A DNA stretch of 64,000 nucleotides. It comes from Doris montereyensis (Eukaryota; Mollusca; Gastropoda; Nudibranchia; Dorididae). The stretch spans positions 88,501-152,500 of the forward strand of contig JAXRKP010000192.1 of assembly GCA_037039925.1 (NCBI GenBank), given 5' to 3'. Positions 1 to 12,100 of this stretch are shown one piece after another. Every line of letters begins with the position of its first letter. Position 1 is the first letter of the stretch. The position numbers and the translations under genes were made by a program. Under the pieces are notes generated by a model. The model had not been told where the DNA came from. It ran no database searches and saw only the letters and a program-made list of their open reading frames with translations.

Positions 1-733
1 TACGGACACTTATGGGCATATTGTATTAAAGGATGTTGGAAAATTTGATTTTTTTAAAAAGTTTGTGTGGGTAAAATATACCTTTTTTAAATTTTCATAA
101 AAAATAAACTATAAGAGATAAATCAAAAATTATTTTTGTATTGCAAAGTCGTTGTAAAGGGCTTTATTTTGCTTTAGTTTCATGCATGTAACATGTATGG
201 TCAGGTCTGTGTGATTTTTTAAAATTTGTCTAAAATAGCAGGTAACGAGTGGCTTGGTCTTGGCCCAGGGGCCGGTAGTGAGTGAGTTAACTCAAGTAAG
301 TATGTAAGATTACAAACATTCATTCTTTTTATCAATTGTTAGATTAATTGCTTGTTGTCAATGAAAATTTAATTTCCTTAGACTGGCCTATGCACACATT
401 TACATAAAAAAATCAATCTGAATCTTATTAAAATAATACGACTCAACATTGACTGTTTTGTCTTCTTTTCTACCATTTGATTTCTCTTTGCTTTCTGCTA
501 GTTTTTATGATACTCGTGCATTACCTGTGATTAACCATATGATATAATTTGAAGAACTGCTTTATTCAAAAGAAGGATGGGAAGATTTCTTCATAAGGCT
601 TTTTACTTATATTTATTTTATTTTTTAATTATATAAAACATTTCTTGATTATTTTTTTTCTCTTAAAATTTCTTTGGGGTTCATTTATACTCTTTTACTC
701 AAAACGACAATATGATGTTTCCTTCATTACCAG
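1..733. other. Non-coding, probable intron upstream of the GST exon
   Basis: No convincing exon or repeat is visible. The stretch is AT-rich. It ends in a splice acceptor (TTCCTTCATTACCAG) at 719-733 that opens the glutathione transferase exon, so at least its right part is intron. Confidence 0.5.
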
Positions 734-972
734 GGGCTTCTCCATCTCTGTTGGATTTTTACATCTGGCCTCATTTCGAGAGACTTGCCATTTTTGCGCT
801 AGATGATCCTCGAGTTGGTGTCAGCGAAAGCGACTTTCCAGCACTGACCAAATGGTACGCTCGCATGTACGAGTTGCCAGCTACTAAGAAGCTAACCCAC
901 TCTCCACAAACCCACAATGACTTCTTCAAGTCATACATGGCAAATAAACCTAACTATGATATTGGTCTTTGA
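734..972 (+). CDS. Omega-class glutathione S-transferase, last exon
   Basis: This is the C-terminal exon of a glutathione S-transferase of omega type. These cytosolic enzymes use glutathione for thioltransferase, dehydroascorbate reductase and related reactions. The exon starts after the acceptor TTCCTTCATTACCAG and stays open to TGA at 970-972. It encodes about 78 residues. They begin with the all-alpha C-terminal domain signature LLDFYIWPHFERL and continue with a PALTKWYARM stretch, the usual 'WPxFERL ... LxxWxxxM' pattern of omega GSTs. The N-terminal thioredoxin-like domain with the catalytic Cys must lie on exons left of the window. An upstream ATG at 712-717 is inside the intron and is not the start. 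No frame break is seen. The call is firm for a GST C-terminal domain and good for the omega class. Confidence 0.85.
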
Positions 973-2574
973 TCCTTGTTTTATATATTATTTTATAATA
1001 TCCATTTACAGTTTACAGTCATTCAGAAACTGTTTACACAAATGTATATTGATCTATATGGTTTATAGAAGTTATTCAAATGATATCAATGAAATTTGGT
1101 CTCTTATACCTTTGTTGTTAAATTTTAAATCATGATGTAAGTTCATATATGATTATTTCAAACTATCATGTGTTTGTGTGGAAAAGTTCGTTAAAGTCTC
1201 AAGTAGAAGTATTATGATACACGAAATTGAAAATACCCGCTCACTGAATAAAATATCACACACTTTTACCTATTCGATGCACACCTCACATTCACATGCA
1301 GTTTTGATCAACAGTGCAAATATGCTCGATTGGCAAACGAATGCAGATTTGTGTGTTATGATATTTTAATTTGTGTCTAATTAACTATATCACTTGATTA
1401 ACTGAAAATTTCTAGGATGAATTAAACACATGTTGATCTAGATAAAGTATAGTTTTCAAAAACAAGTATATGTTTATTTGTTGAGTTACAAACGTTCAAA
1501 CTTTGGAAGTTTTTTTTTCTGCACACGCGATGATATAATATTACTAGAGAAATCCCTTTTTTATTCTTTAAACACTTTCTGTTTGTTGACTTCTGTTTTC
1601 TTCATTACATGTGATATTACTAAGTAGAATCTTTGTTGATATCGTATATTTATTCCAATGTTCAAATATTCATGATTGAAACTGTATTATGTAATCATTT
1701 GGTTTATCACCCATGATATTACCACCTTTCATCTCAATCAGAGCAGGGAAATTGATATGATGGAACATCAGCAAACTGGGTGTTTTATTTACTTTAAACT
1801 ACACATGTTTTTACATCTACTGCCATGAAAGCATTCAAATCCTTTCTTTATTTCTGGTGTGTTTGTTTCATTTTTTGCTCCTTGTTCATGTATCCAACAA
1901 TTTGTAATTTAGCTGACTTACTGCCTTCCAGTTCTGCTGCTGAGGTCAGTGGGTCATCCAATCTCACAGCCTGGGCTGCTTTCCTAATCTCTGTGATTGA
2001 TGCTAGCCACTCTCTCTGTCTACGATTGTGTGCTTTTTCTCCTTATTTTTGGAGCTATTCTGCTGATGTTATTGTTAGTTGTATTATCAAAGTGTCGTCT
2101 TTTGAGTTGTTTTTTTAGATTGTTGTTAAGTGTGACTGGAAGGGTCATGCTTGAGCTTCCCCTGGACCTGCTCTCAGTTTGTGTAAAAATGGGATTCAGA
2201 AATTAGAATTCCATTCGTGGGGCTGAGAAGCCATCACAATAACCTATTGTAAAACGACTTGTAAAATGATGTGAAAGATTAAATGAAAAACAGGTATTTT
2301 CTCTCTCATTTTGTTTTCATAGATTTTTTTACATTGTGCACTTGTAACTTGCTTGCATTGTCATGCAAACATTTCTCTATGTAAAATTTCCCCCTTCACT
2401 TTGAATTAAAAGATAACGATGGATTCATAGACTGTATCCCCGCATCAGTGCAGGCTCACTAACTGTACATCATTTATCCCCCAGCAGCCCATTTCATTTA
2501 AAGTCCTCAACTCCCTGGGAGCATACTGTACAGCAACCCGTAAGGTGCTTGTACTTACACTGACAATATCTTTC
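973..2574. other. GST 3' UTR and intergenic DNA
   Basis: The first ~300 bases are probably GST 3' UTR. The rest is AT-rich without a clear gene. On the minus strand, 2040-1825 has a short open stretch (about 60 codons, including REWLASITEIRKAAQAVRLD) that reads like decayed coding sequence, perhaps of a mobile element. I cannot assign it. Confidence 0.4.
1247..1252 (+). promoter_or_regulatory. Candidate polyadenylation signal of the GST gene
   Basis: An AATAAA hexamer lies about 275 bases after the GST stop codon on the coding strand. It is a reasonable 3' end signal, but such hexamers are common by chance in this AT-rich DNA. Confidence 0.35.
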
Positions 2575-2735
2575 TCTACGTATAGCTTGGTCCTCATTCA
2601 CACCTGAATTAAGTGAGGAAAGCAGAGTGAAGTACCTTTTCTAAGAGTACAACGTTGTGAAGAAAATACCTGGACCAGCCATGGGATTGAACTAGTGTCG
2701 TCATGATTACAAACTCACAACACTGCGATTTCTCT
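2575..2735 (-). repeat. SINE-like repeat, family 2 (minus)
   Basis: Read on the minus strand this has a degenerate B-box-like GTTCAATCCCA followed by a body ending in CTTAATTCAGGTGTGAATGAG. Closely similar bodies occur at 3245-3390 and 34330-34480, which also carry a tRNA-like head. It is a diverged member of a tRNA-derived SINE family. Confidence 0.5.
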
Positions 2736-3004
2736 ACAAGTTACAACTACATCGCCAAATCACTTATCCTATCCTTATCCAAAGCCCTTCCCTCAATCAC
2801 ACCACACGCATTAAAACTCAGTGTGCATCACCTATAGCAGGAAACAAGAAAAAAAACGTCGCGTCACATCAGTCAACAGCCTGCCACTGACATGACAAAA
2901 ATTAACATTGTGATTAGTTGTTTTTTTTATTAAACGTCACAATTTTTTAGTAAAAGTAAAAATAAGTCGCACACTCAGAGTAATCAGGCGTAGAGTCCTG
3001 GTAT

Positions 3005-3245
3005 TTTTTTCTTTCTAGGCATACGGCACGTGGTAATAGTAGTTTGCCATTGCCTTCCACGCCGCCTTTACTACTCACTTTCGGCGGAGATTGAACTTGA
3101 ACAACAGGCCTATATCTAGCTATCCATTTCGCTGCTGGGCCAGAAAAATGTGCCTGGGCCAGAAAAACGTGCCCAGACTGAAAATCGAACTCAGGCCTCC
3201 TGGGTGGTAGTCAGACGCTCTATGGTTTGAGCTACTCTGACAAAA
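3005..3245 (-). repeat. tRNA-derived SINE, family 1 (minus)
   Basis: On the minus strand the head reads like a tRNA gene. An A box, TAGCTCAAACCATAGAGCG, is followed about 30 bases later by a B box, GAGTTCGATTTTC. The body contains TGGGCACGTTTTTCTGGCC and TAGTAAAGGCGGCGTGGAAG and ends near GTATGCCTAGAAAG. The same body occurs at 30213-30400 (minus) and 36690-36880 (plus). RNA polymerase III would transcribe such an element from the internal promoter, and a LINE would mobilise it. Confidence 0.65.
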
Positions 3246-3395
3246 TAATTCTCTGCCTAAAGCTGGGTATTCATTTACACCTGAGTTAAGTGCCTTTACT
3301 AAGAAGAGTACAACGGTCATGGAAGAAAAACCTGGTCCAGCCAGGGTTAAGAACCAGTGTCATCGTGATTAAAAAAACAGCAGTACCATTTGCAC
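3245..3395 (-). repeat. SINE-like repeat, family 2 (minus)
   Basis: A body closely matching the 2575-2735 copy (ACTTAACTCAGGTGTAAATG on the minus strand) directly abuts the family 1 SINE. The two are separate insertions or a composite. Confidence 0.5.
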
Positions 3396-3539
3396 CACAA
3401 CGCAAGCGCCTACTAAACTTATTTATAGTACATGTACAAGGAAACATGAACAGCTGTACAATGTACCTCCATTTATAAACTGTGTTGCTCACTGGAGTAT
3501 GTCATTTGTGACACTGACACTGAAGATGTTGCAAGGTTA

Positions 3540-3835
3540 ATTTGATCTACCCGGTACCCACATCCACAACTAAGGTGATCTCTGGGGTTTTGGTAGGATT
3601 TATAAGTTTGCCAAGACTCCTGTAAACAGCCAACGGATCTTTGTCGTGCACACACAAAATGTTATAATTTTCATACGAGACCTCCTATTTTATCGACCGT
3701 CTTCGGTGGGATGAGGCGGACCAGGGGTGGGGATAGGGGATAGGTTTTACTCAAGAAAAATCTTCAACCTGCCAGAGAATGAACTCACGACACATTGCCT
3801 CTAGACTTCCGAGTCCCACAGGTTAGAGATGCGGA
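3540..3835 (-). repeat. SINE, family 3 (minus)
   Basis: The left end carries the family 3 tail (ACCCACATCCACAACTAAGG, as seen from the plus strand). The right end carries its tRNA-like head, with a GAGGCAAxGTGT-type stretch and a degenerate B box. Related copies lie at 5155-5400, 34990-35175, 35740-36050, 36395-36700 and 45500-45825. Confidence 0.6.
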
Positions 3836-3879
3836 CACAGATAGAGTGAAATAAAAAAGTTGTGGTTTTTTTTGTTGTT

Positions 3880-3985
3880 GTTTAATTAAAATTTACCCGT
3901 CCACCATTCATTGTGTGTAGTGATCTCAGGGCGAATTAAGAGGAAACAGCAAGATAAAAGAGAAGTGAAAGAGTGCAGTCACTGT
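3880..3985 (-). repeat. Short dispersed repeat, family 4 (minus)
   Basis: Contains the family 4 core GATCTCAGGGCGAATTAAGA, the reverse complement of the 'TTCACCCTGAGATCACC' core seen many times on the plus strand between 31.8 and 49 kb. Confidence 0.6.
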
Positions 3986-4599
3986 CAGCATCAGTGTTCA
4001 AGTCCTGAAGAAATTATGGATGAGTTAAATACAATCATGTATTAATATAAAACTGGAAGTTTCCTTTTCATGTAAAAGACCTAGTACCTACATCACATGA
4101 CATGACAATGTGTACCTTGTTGAACGCTACGCAAAGAAGTCAAAGTGGAGTGCTTTCAAAAGTGATAACCGACTGTAAAAAGTGATAAACTGACAACTCC
4201 ACCGAAATTCTGTTCCGTCTTTTTTGGTTGAGTTGTCAGTTGTCATTAATTATTATTATTGGCGTTTATCATGTAGTCCACTCCAAATACTCTTTTGTTT
4301 TCAGTGATAGGCCAGGGTCGAATCAAGTTCTTTGCTGGTAGTGTTGCTACTTGCTATCCTCTGAACCTTTTACCGAGTTTGGTGAAATAATAATAGCTCC
4401 ATAGCTTTGTTGGCAGGTATTTCTTCATAAGATATGTCCAAAAAATGCGCCAACAGCTTTCTACAGCAAAGGTGGAGAAGGGCTTTTCGTTGCACTTTTT
4501 ATACAGTGTCTTGTTGGATATTTTGAACGGATAGTATATATTACTGTTTAAGACTTTTAAGTAATATTGTTTCAGATGGCAGGCACCCTATGTGTTCAT

Positions 4600-4740
4600 T
4601 TCAGTTTGTTTCATTGCAATTTACCCCAACCACCGTATGTGGTGATCTCAGGGTGAATTAAGAGGAAACCACAAGATGACAGACATGTAAAAGAGTAAAG
4701 GCGAAATAACTAAGACCAACCAAAACCACCCTGTGTGAAA
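4600..4740 (-). repeat. Short dispersed repeat, family 4 (minus)
   Basis: Contains ATTTACCCCAACCACCGTAT and GTGATCTCAGGGTGAATTAA. The right end keeps the diverged reverse complement of the family's 'GGTCCTACTTCTTTC' head (ACTAAGACCAACC). Confidence 0.6.
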
Positions 4741-4779
4741 AGAAATAGAACTTTTTGTTTGGAAAAATAATCAACTTGG

Positions 4780-4925
4780 TTTGTTTCATTGAAATTTACT
4801 CTATCTATCATATTATATGGTGAACTCGGGGTGAATTAAGAGGAAACAGAAAAATGAGAGACGTGTATGAGAGTGACAGGAAAGAAATAGGAGGACCTAC
4901 CAACACCACCCATTTGCCTCCCAGA
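4780..4925 (-). repeat. Short dispersed repeat, family 4 (minus)
   Basis: A third minus-strand copy. It has a GTTTGTTTCATTGAAATTTAC edge, a TGAACTCGGGGTGAATTAAG core and a GGACCTACCAACACCACCC head complement. It lies ~40 bases from the previous copy, in the same orientation. Confidence 0.6.
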
Positions 4926-5154
4926 CCAGCTTTACAAAAAAACAGCAAAAACAATTCTTGTGTTAAACACAAAATATTATGTTTAATGAACGAAACTGAT
5001 TATTCTGTTTTTACAAATTACATAACATTATTTACATATAGTGAAATGTCCATGAATAATAATTGGCACACAAGTAAAAGGCACTGTTCCATGTCATGAA
5101 TAGAGGCTGAGATGAGGACAAATCAAAACACTAGCCAAGCTTTAGCACTCAGGA

Positions 5155-5405
5155 GGGGACACATTTTGGTAGTCATGGGGCAACCAAAAGGTCGTGGGTT
5201 CAACTAGTTCAAGCCCCGGCAGGTTTTTTTAAAATTCTTGAGTTTTTTCGAGTGAAACCTACCACTCTGATCAAAGTAGGTGGATCAACACCTAGTCTCA
5301 TCAGAGACAGACTATAAAAAGGAGGTTTCGTGTGTAGATCACAACTCTCTGACTGTTGTTGCAGGGTAGTCCGGGTAAATTTGAAGAGTTTGTTCAAATG
5401 TCTCA
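5155..5405 (+). repeat. SINE, family 3 (plus)
   Basis: The head has a tRNA-like B box (GTGGGTTCAACTA, then CAAGCCCCGGCAGG). The body contains CGAGTGAAACCTACC, TAGGTGGATCAACACCTAG and a tail ending GGTAGTCCGGGTAAATTTG. Orientation is opposite to the copy at 3540-3835. Confidence 0.6.
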
Positions 5406-5483
5406 GGTGGAAAGCATCAATAGATAACAGCTATTTTCGGTCAGGAACACATTTATAATAATAATGATGAAGAGCCTTTAATT

Positions 5484-5735
5484 TCAATTGTTAGGGTATA
5501 TGCCACGGACAAACACAAGCCAGACTTCTCTGTTCCCTGCTAGCTTCCTCATCTTGTACCACAATATTTCCCCCTTTCTCTGCATCTTTACGTTGCTTGC
5601 GGTTTGCCAAACCCTTCGGTCAACCTGGTGATTCCAATATAGGGCTCTCTTGACTGCTTCCTTCCGGCCTGCAGAGGGGAGGTGACCTATCCATCTCCAC
5701 CTTCTTTGGCCCACTTGTGTCAACATTCTCATTTA
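5484..5735 (-). mobile_element. Non-LTR retrotransposon fragment, C-terminal end
   Basis: The minus strand is open for about 80 codons and contains RRWRWIGHLPSAGRKEAVKRA. This is the post-reverse-transcriptase tail that many invertebrate non-LTR elements share ('RRWxWIGHVLRM...'). No reverse transcriptase motifs adjoin it, so it is a 5'-truncated relic. Confidence 0.6.
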
Positions 5736-5739
5736 CGAT

Positions 5740-8700
5740 GATAAGAGAAGAGAAATATTAGTAATAATTTCTCTCACTAAAATTTGCCTATGCATAGTAT
5801 ACAATGCTTCACAATAAAATAGAACCAAGAGTTTGTTCAAACGTCTTATGGGAAAATACTACATGATCACAGCTATTTTCAACCAAGAAAAGACAAAAAT
5901 AAATAGCTGGATGAGATTATTGAGATGGTGAAGGATCAAATATGATATTTCACGCTAAGCTGAACTTAGACATATACATGTATCACACACACACACATAC
6001 ATACATACAAACACATGTATACATGCACACAATAAAATTGCAATATGAATATACATTACATACACACTTAAATCAAAATGTTTTGAGACAGAAGCGACAT
6101 TTCAAGTTACACATATTCAGTTGCCCTTCAAAGTGTCATGTCTCAATGTCTACTGAATTATATTACATGATATAAAAAAGCGAAAATGATCATGAAGATG
6201 ATGAAAACAAACACAAAACATTAGCGATATGGATGTCAGTAGCAGGCACTGGCGATCTACAGAAACAAACGGATCCTTTACAGATATTGAAGGACTGTGA
6301 GACGTTTATAAATCATTTTAAAAACATTAGCCTCCAACTCTAAATTATAGTTTCAACCCTTGAGACATCGTAACTTATAGAGATGAACACAAACACTAGC
6401 TTTGTTTTAATGATTTCCAGATAATATAATAATATATCAATTTAAAAAAACCTTCTTCAGTCTGTAACAATACTAACATCATGCCATTAAAAAGTAAATA
6501 CACAAAAATTGCCACATTAAAGTGATGACTGAAGAATAAAAATTCCAAAGAGTAAATTGAGTTGCTGTTTATTTAAAGCTGAAAAAGTTAATATTGTCAA
6601 AGGTGTCCAGAATTCTGCCATCCCTAGTACATGTAACTGGTTCAGACCAATGGTCTAAGTCAGTCTTTACAAAGTATCACAAATGTGCAAAAAGTTAAAA
6701 AATTTTCCTCTGGTAGAATTTGAATTTCAGCTTTGCGATGATTTTCAATTCATAACAAAAAAAGTCCTGCACAATAAATAATATTCAGTACAGCCCGTAT
6801 TCCCGAACACATCTTTTGACGAAGACAGGAAATCCCCATTTGCATAAAAAAATCCAAACCAAGATCCTTTTCTTTTACGCCTATGATATTCCCCGAAGAA
6901 CTTATTCCAAGAATGAACTAATTTTCTGGTCCCAGGAAATTTGGGAATATCAGCTGTACTGTGGTGGGAACAAGTTTCAATTCGTGGTATGACTCGTTGA
7001 TGCGCACTGATTATGGCTTAGAAAATGAAAGAAAAAAAAACTGTTCAAAATACAAATTAAAAATCAGGATATAAAATGTTATGGTTGCCCTCTTGACCCT
7101 TTCAATTCAAGTGTGATGTCCCTACTCTCAGGACACATATCAGGTAGCAACACTCAAACGTCTTAAGGCTTGTGTGCCTTGCGAGATGCTAAAATAGTAA
7201 AAGCGATACAGTTGCCACAGCAACTCACCCTCCCCATCCATACGTCTAAAATATCACTCTCAGTTCAAAGATACACTGTACACCAAATATTGAAAAGGAT
7301 AAAGATGACACAAAGCTATGTATTTCTTTCTCCCTTTCCTGCATGAAGATGGACAGATATTTATGGTAATAGAAATAAAATAAAATTTGACTAATCATAT
7401 AGCCCTAAGCTCCCAGGAGCCATAGATTTAGTTTTCCACAACTCTCATGCCACAACTCTCTCACTCTCACCACAACTCTCTCACCATAACAGTCAATAAA
7501 CAAGCAATCCTTCTACCCTTCCCCCTCACACACACACAGGACAAATCCCACTTTTTTCTCTTTTAAGACACACAATGAAACGAATGAAATGTATCAGATC
7601 CAAGGCATTATTGGACTTAAGTGTCATAAAACAGAAAGCCCTTTTAAGCAACCAGCAAAATTACTCAAAGCTTCATATATTTACACTCTCTCCTTTAAGG
7701 GGGGGGTGGGGGTCCTGGCTGCGATTTATTAGTTTGAAGAGATACACAATTTTAAGCTTCATAAATGAGTTCAGCGTGGCAAATTTAGAGGGAAAAAAAT
7801 GTGAAAGTCATTTTTGAAAGTTTAGTTGCCATAGAAACGTCATAACTTGAATTTCTGGTGTAAAACTAGGTCAATTTAGACAATTTTCAAAAACTAAGTA
7901 GTCCTACAGTTTTTATTTTACAGGTTTATAATTTTGAATATGAAAACTTAAAATCAATATTCTGAATCGATCCTATCGTTTTTTGGATATCTTTATATAG
8001 CTTTCTTTTTACAAACTTTCAAAAATTGGAGCTTGAAGGAAACCAATTTCCCTAAAATTTCCACAATTTGGATACGAGAGTCTCTTAGTAATGATACAAA
8101 GCAGCTGTATGCCAAATTTCAAGCGAATCTGTTGAAAATTGTAGGACTTATTAGCAAAAATCAGTAAAAAAGTCAATTACGAGAAAATCATATTTTAAAC
8201 TTTTTCCCGTTATTTGAATGTTTTTTTGCATACAAACTTAGAAATGAGTAGAATAATGCTTTGAATCGTCATAAAGCCATGAGAGGCTCTCAACTACTGT
8301 TTATCGACCATGTTTCAACTGCCCCACCTCTCTTATACTCATTTTGGACAGCATGTTTCGATAACAAGTGTACAGAGTGTCACGTATTTTCCTGACGATC
8401 TAAGGCACTATTGAATAAATTTGGTTAAATGGACATTTTTCTGCTAAATTGCACTGTGCTGATTAAAATGAGTACCAACTTGCTATACTTTAGACAAAAT
8501 TACTGGCTTTTATGGTTCAAACGATGTCTAAAAATTCGAAGAATCGATACTGAGCTCATTTTATGGTATCAATGTGAAGGGAATGAACGGCTGCGTTCAA
8601 TAATACAATAGACTAGATTTGTCAGATTTGGGGCAAAAATGGCGTTCTCAGGAACGCCCCCCCCCCCCCCACCTTAAAGACATGCAACTTGCATTCCAGC

Positions 8701-8911
8701 ACACACTTTTATTTTGTCTTAAATCTGTTTGGATTTAAATTTGCACTTTGTTCAAAGACACATTTAAGACCCTAACATGCATGTCCACTCAAAGACTGCT
8801 TACACTTTATATCACATAAAATATACCTATAAAAAAAACAACATGCATTTCCATTAAGATATTCACATATGACTCATAAAACCCATATACACTTTCCCAC
8901 AATCCCAGTTT
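5740..8911. other. Gene-free, likely includes 3' UTR of the minus-strand FAM210B-like gene
   Basis: No exon is supported here. The stretch holds short CA/CATA simple repeats (5985-6030), a G run (7700-7707) and a C run (8659-8672). An AATAAA on the minus strand at 8713-8708 lies ~200 bases past the stop codon of the FAM210B-like gene, so 8708-8911 is probably its 3' UTR. Confidence 0.45.
8708..8713 (-). promoter_or_regulatory. Candidate polyadenylation signal, FAM210B-like gene
   Basis: AATAAA on the minus strand (TTTATT on plus), about 200 bases downstream of the TAA at 8914-8912. The position is plausible, with chance occurrence not excluded. Confidence 0.35.
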
Positions 8912-9138
8912 TTAAGATTTTGGTGTGGAGGACTTCGGGGTCTTGAGGAACCCAATCCGCCGCAGGTACCTCACGATGAGCGGCGTGGCTGTCAGGGTCA
9001 TGGCAATGCGGGCAGGGGCAAACAACTTGTGAACTGCGTAGGCCACCACAAAAGTTCCAGTGCCACTAGCAATCTTGGCGTGGACGGACTCGCCCTCCAA
9101 TCCCCATACGGCTCAGGATTCCCACAACGTCGATGCCA
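8912..9138 (-). CDS. FAM210B-like: FAM210B-like DUF1279 domain, last exon
   Basis: The exon opens after the acceptor TTGTTTGGTTTTCAG (minus strand) and ends at TAA 8914-8912. It encodes GIDVVGILSRMG, then after one frame break LEGESVHAKIASGTGTFVVA, YAVHKLFAPARI and PLIVRYLRRIGF. This is the diagnostic C-terminal signature of FAM210B (SGVD..., AAGTSTFVVAYAIHKLFAP, VPLIVRYFRKVGF in vertebrates). Dropping one G from the GGGG run near 9104-9101 restores MGLEGES, which fits the family. The homology call is strong. The break is most simply a homopolymer overcall. Confidence 0.85.
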
Positions 9139-12100
9139 CTGAAAACCAAACAAGAACACAAATGAGCAATAACAAGAATGGCAAAAACTACCACAATGCC
9201 GGCAAATGTCTTTTCTTTATTTGGTGCTTTAATCACTGTTATTGTTACATACATGATGAGGAAAATAGGGAATATAACATAATGTCTCACAACATTAACA
9301 CACATGAAGTGCGTGGTGTCGGTGACCAAGTGGTTAGGCTGCCGAACGTGGTATCATGTGGACCCGATTTCAAATCCTGGCAAAGCTAGGCCCAACGTTG
9401 TGTTTCTTGGAAAAGACATTCAAATTCAACATGCATTTCCCCACTTAACCCAAGTAGTAGCTTGGGAGTAAACACCTGTGTTAGACTAAGTGTCTTGTCC
9501 AGGAGGTGATTATTGTCTTCATATTCATTCCACACGGAATTGAGAAAATAAAATACCCTTTACACTCAGGTACACATGTGTGTACTTGTCAAGAAATTTA
9601 GTATCTTAAAAATTATTGGTTTGACAACCAGAGAAACAATTTAGAGCAAACGAACGGATACTTCCATTTTCATGTATTCTCCACTTCCTGAAAAGAACGA
9701 AAGTGACCTTTTAATTTTAGTTTCAACGTAAATAAGCTCCGATACACCCTAATACTATTGTTATTGGGTCGATAAAAATCAGGCGCATTGGAGTGATGAA
9801 GGAAGATTTTAGCGGGCACTAATAGGCGCATCAGACAAGAATAGTTAAGAGATTGATGAAGAATATAAAAATATAGAAACTCAAGACGATTTCCTCTTGG
9901 TTAGTGACTGTCAACTTCCCTTCACAACGATCTAACAACTGCAAGAAGAACAAAATACTTTTCAAAACACAAGCCAAATCAATTTTCTTTTTCCAATCTA
10001 CAAAACAAAGGGAAACTATACAACAATTTTTAACATCTCTCTACCCCTTTCCATTTAAAAAAAAAAGGCAAATTAAAAGATGAAGCCTTAAATAATAAAG
10101 CTAACAAAATAAATATCTGCTTCTGTAATGGAAACAAACCAAGGGAAAAAACTACTTATTTTTCACCAACCTGTTTACTAAAGTGTAGAAAAGACCTAAT
10201 GATGCTAGAGATATACTGATATGAAAAATCATAACTGTACTGCCATATTCTTTTACAGCTCGCTGCAGTTTCTGTCTGGATGATAGGACGACTGCTTCTC
10301 CGCCATCTGACTTGACAGTTTCTTGGTCACCGCAACTTCTTCCTTTCCCCTACTTTCACTTTTAGGATTAAGGTTTGAGGAGGAGGATGAGTATGTCCGA
10401 CGTTGTTGAAAGACAGTGCTGGTAGCTTCTCTAATGGCCTTATCTTGCTCTTGAAATATCTGGACATAAAGATCAGAGATGAACGTTATTTACATCTTCA
10501 TAAACAACAGTAACAACTCCAGAAGAAAAAAATAGTTAACACCAAAACAAACATTTTAATTAAAACAAAACCGAAAAAAAATATTTTGACACTTACTTCT
10601 GACAATGTTTTCCGTCCCTTCCGATAGCCTTGAAGTTGTTGCACACAGTTTGAAAAGCCAAAACGATGACAATTTTCAAGCCAGATCTTGAATCTTTCAC
10701 AGTCTTCACCTGATACATGAAAAAAACACACAAAAAATATTGCAAATCAAAATAAAAATGTGTGTGCTTGTACTCAAAGAAAACTCAAGAAAATTTTTCA
10801 ACTTGTCGAGCACAAACCGACAACCTTTTGGTTGAAAGGCAGATACTTTGCCTCCAGACCAAGTGTAACAGGCATAGTGAATGAAAAAATATACTATATT
10901 GAAAGTTCCCAGTGCACAGTTGTGTCTTGACTGCTAGAGAAAAAGTATCACAAGTCAAGTAAACCCGACGTCATAATTAAAACAAATAATTTTCGCTAGA
11001 TTTAGTTTCATTTTCTCTTTTATCGTCATTATATCAAGATTAAAGATTTCAAGATTCAATGGATTTATTGTCCAAAATAGGCACAGTTTCATCTGTCAAG
11101 ATAACGTAAATAAGATTAATGTATAAAATAAAATAATAACAGTGGAATGATGTAGAATATAGTACGCCGACATTAATAGTTATGGATGTGGGTAAATCAA
11201 ATCAAAGTAGAGTTAGCGAGTTAACCCTGACAGAACACCAAAATCAAGGTCTAGTGGGGAGCCTTAAGGTGGCAGTACCACCACCTACCTAGGGTACAGT
11301 GAATTAATCACCTGCTTACTAAGAACCAACCGATTCAGAGAAACAAAGAATGAACTTCAGAAGAAGACCCTGGAAACGAAAACGGATTTTGAATTTTGGA
11401 ACATGGTATGTCAGAGCAATAAATGGAAAAGAGTTACAATTAGCTTGAAGAATTAGACAGATTTGAAGTAGATATTTCAGTTATTACAGAAACAAAGAAA
11501 AAAGGACTAGAAACAAAAATTGTAGGACTTTAATGTTCTCAGGAGTTGATGTAAAGGATAGAGCTAGAGCAGGAGTAGGCCTTCTAATGCATAACAGATA
11601 TGAAAAGCTATTAGACAATTGGAAATCTTTTAGTTATTATTGGTTCTCTAAATTGATTGGTTTTGGATAAGCAGGGGATTAGCCCACTGTACCTAGGTAG
11701 CTGGTGGGGCTGCGACCTGAGGCCCCCTACTGGCCCTTGGTTTTGCTTTGCTGTCGGGATTAACTCCTTTAGCGTTTGGTCAGCCAAGACCAGCCTGCAA
11801 GGCAGCAGATTTTGATTTTCTATTGGGGTTAACTCCCATAGTCTTTGGTCAGCCAAGACCCACATGCAAGGCAGCAGGCTGTGATTTTGTGTCAGGGTTA
11901 ACTCCCTTAGCCTTTGGTCAGCCAAGACCCAACTGCAAGGCAGCAGGAGACTCATTGAGGGCAGGACCGTCTAGTCACCTGTACAGGTGCAAGCACCCGT
12001 CCACTGCCCAGTCCAAGGAGAAAGAAAGGATATTGAACGTGGAAGCAAGAGCAAAAATAATTATTAGTACGTCAACCAGTTCTCTAGTATTTACAATGAA

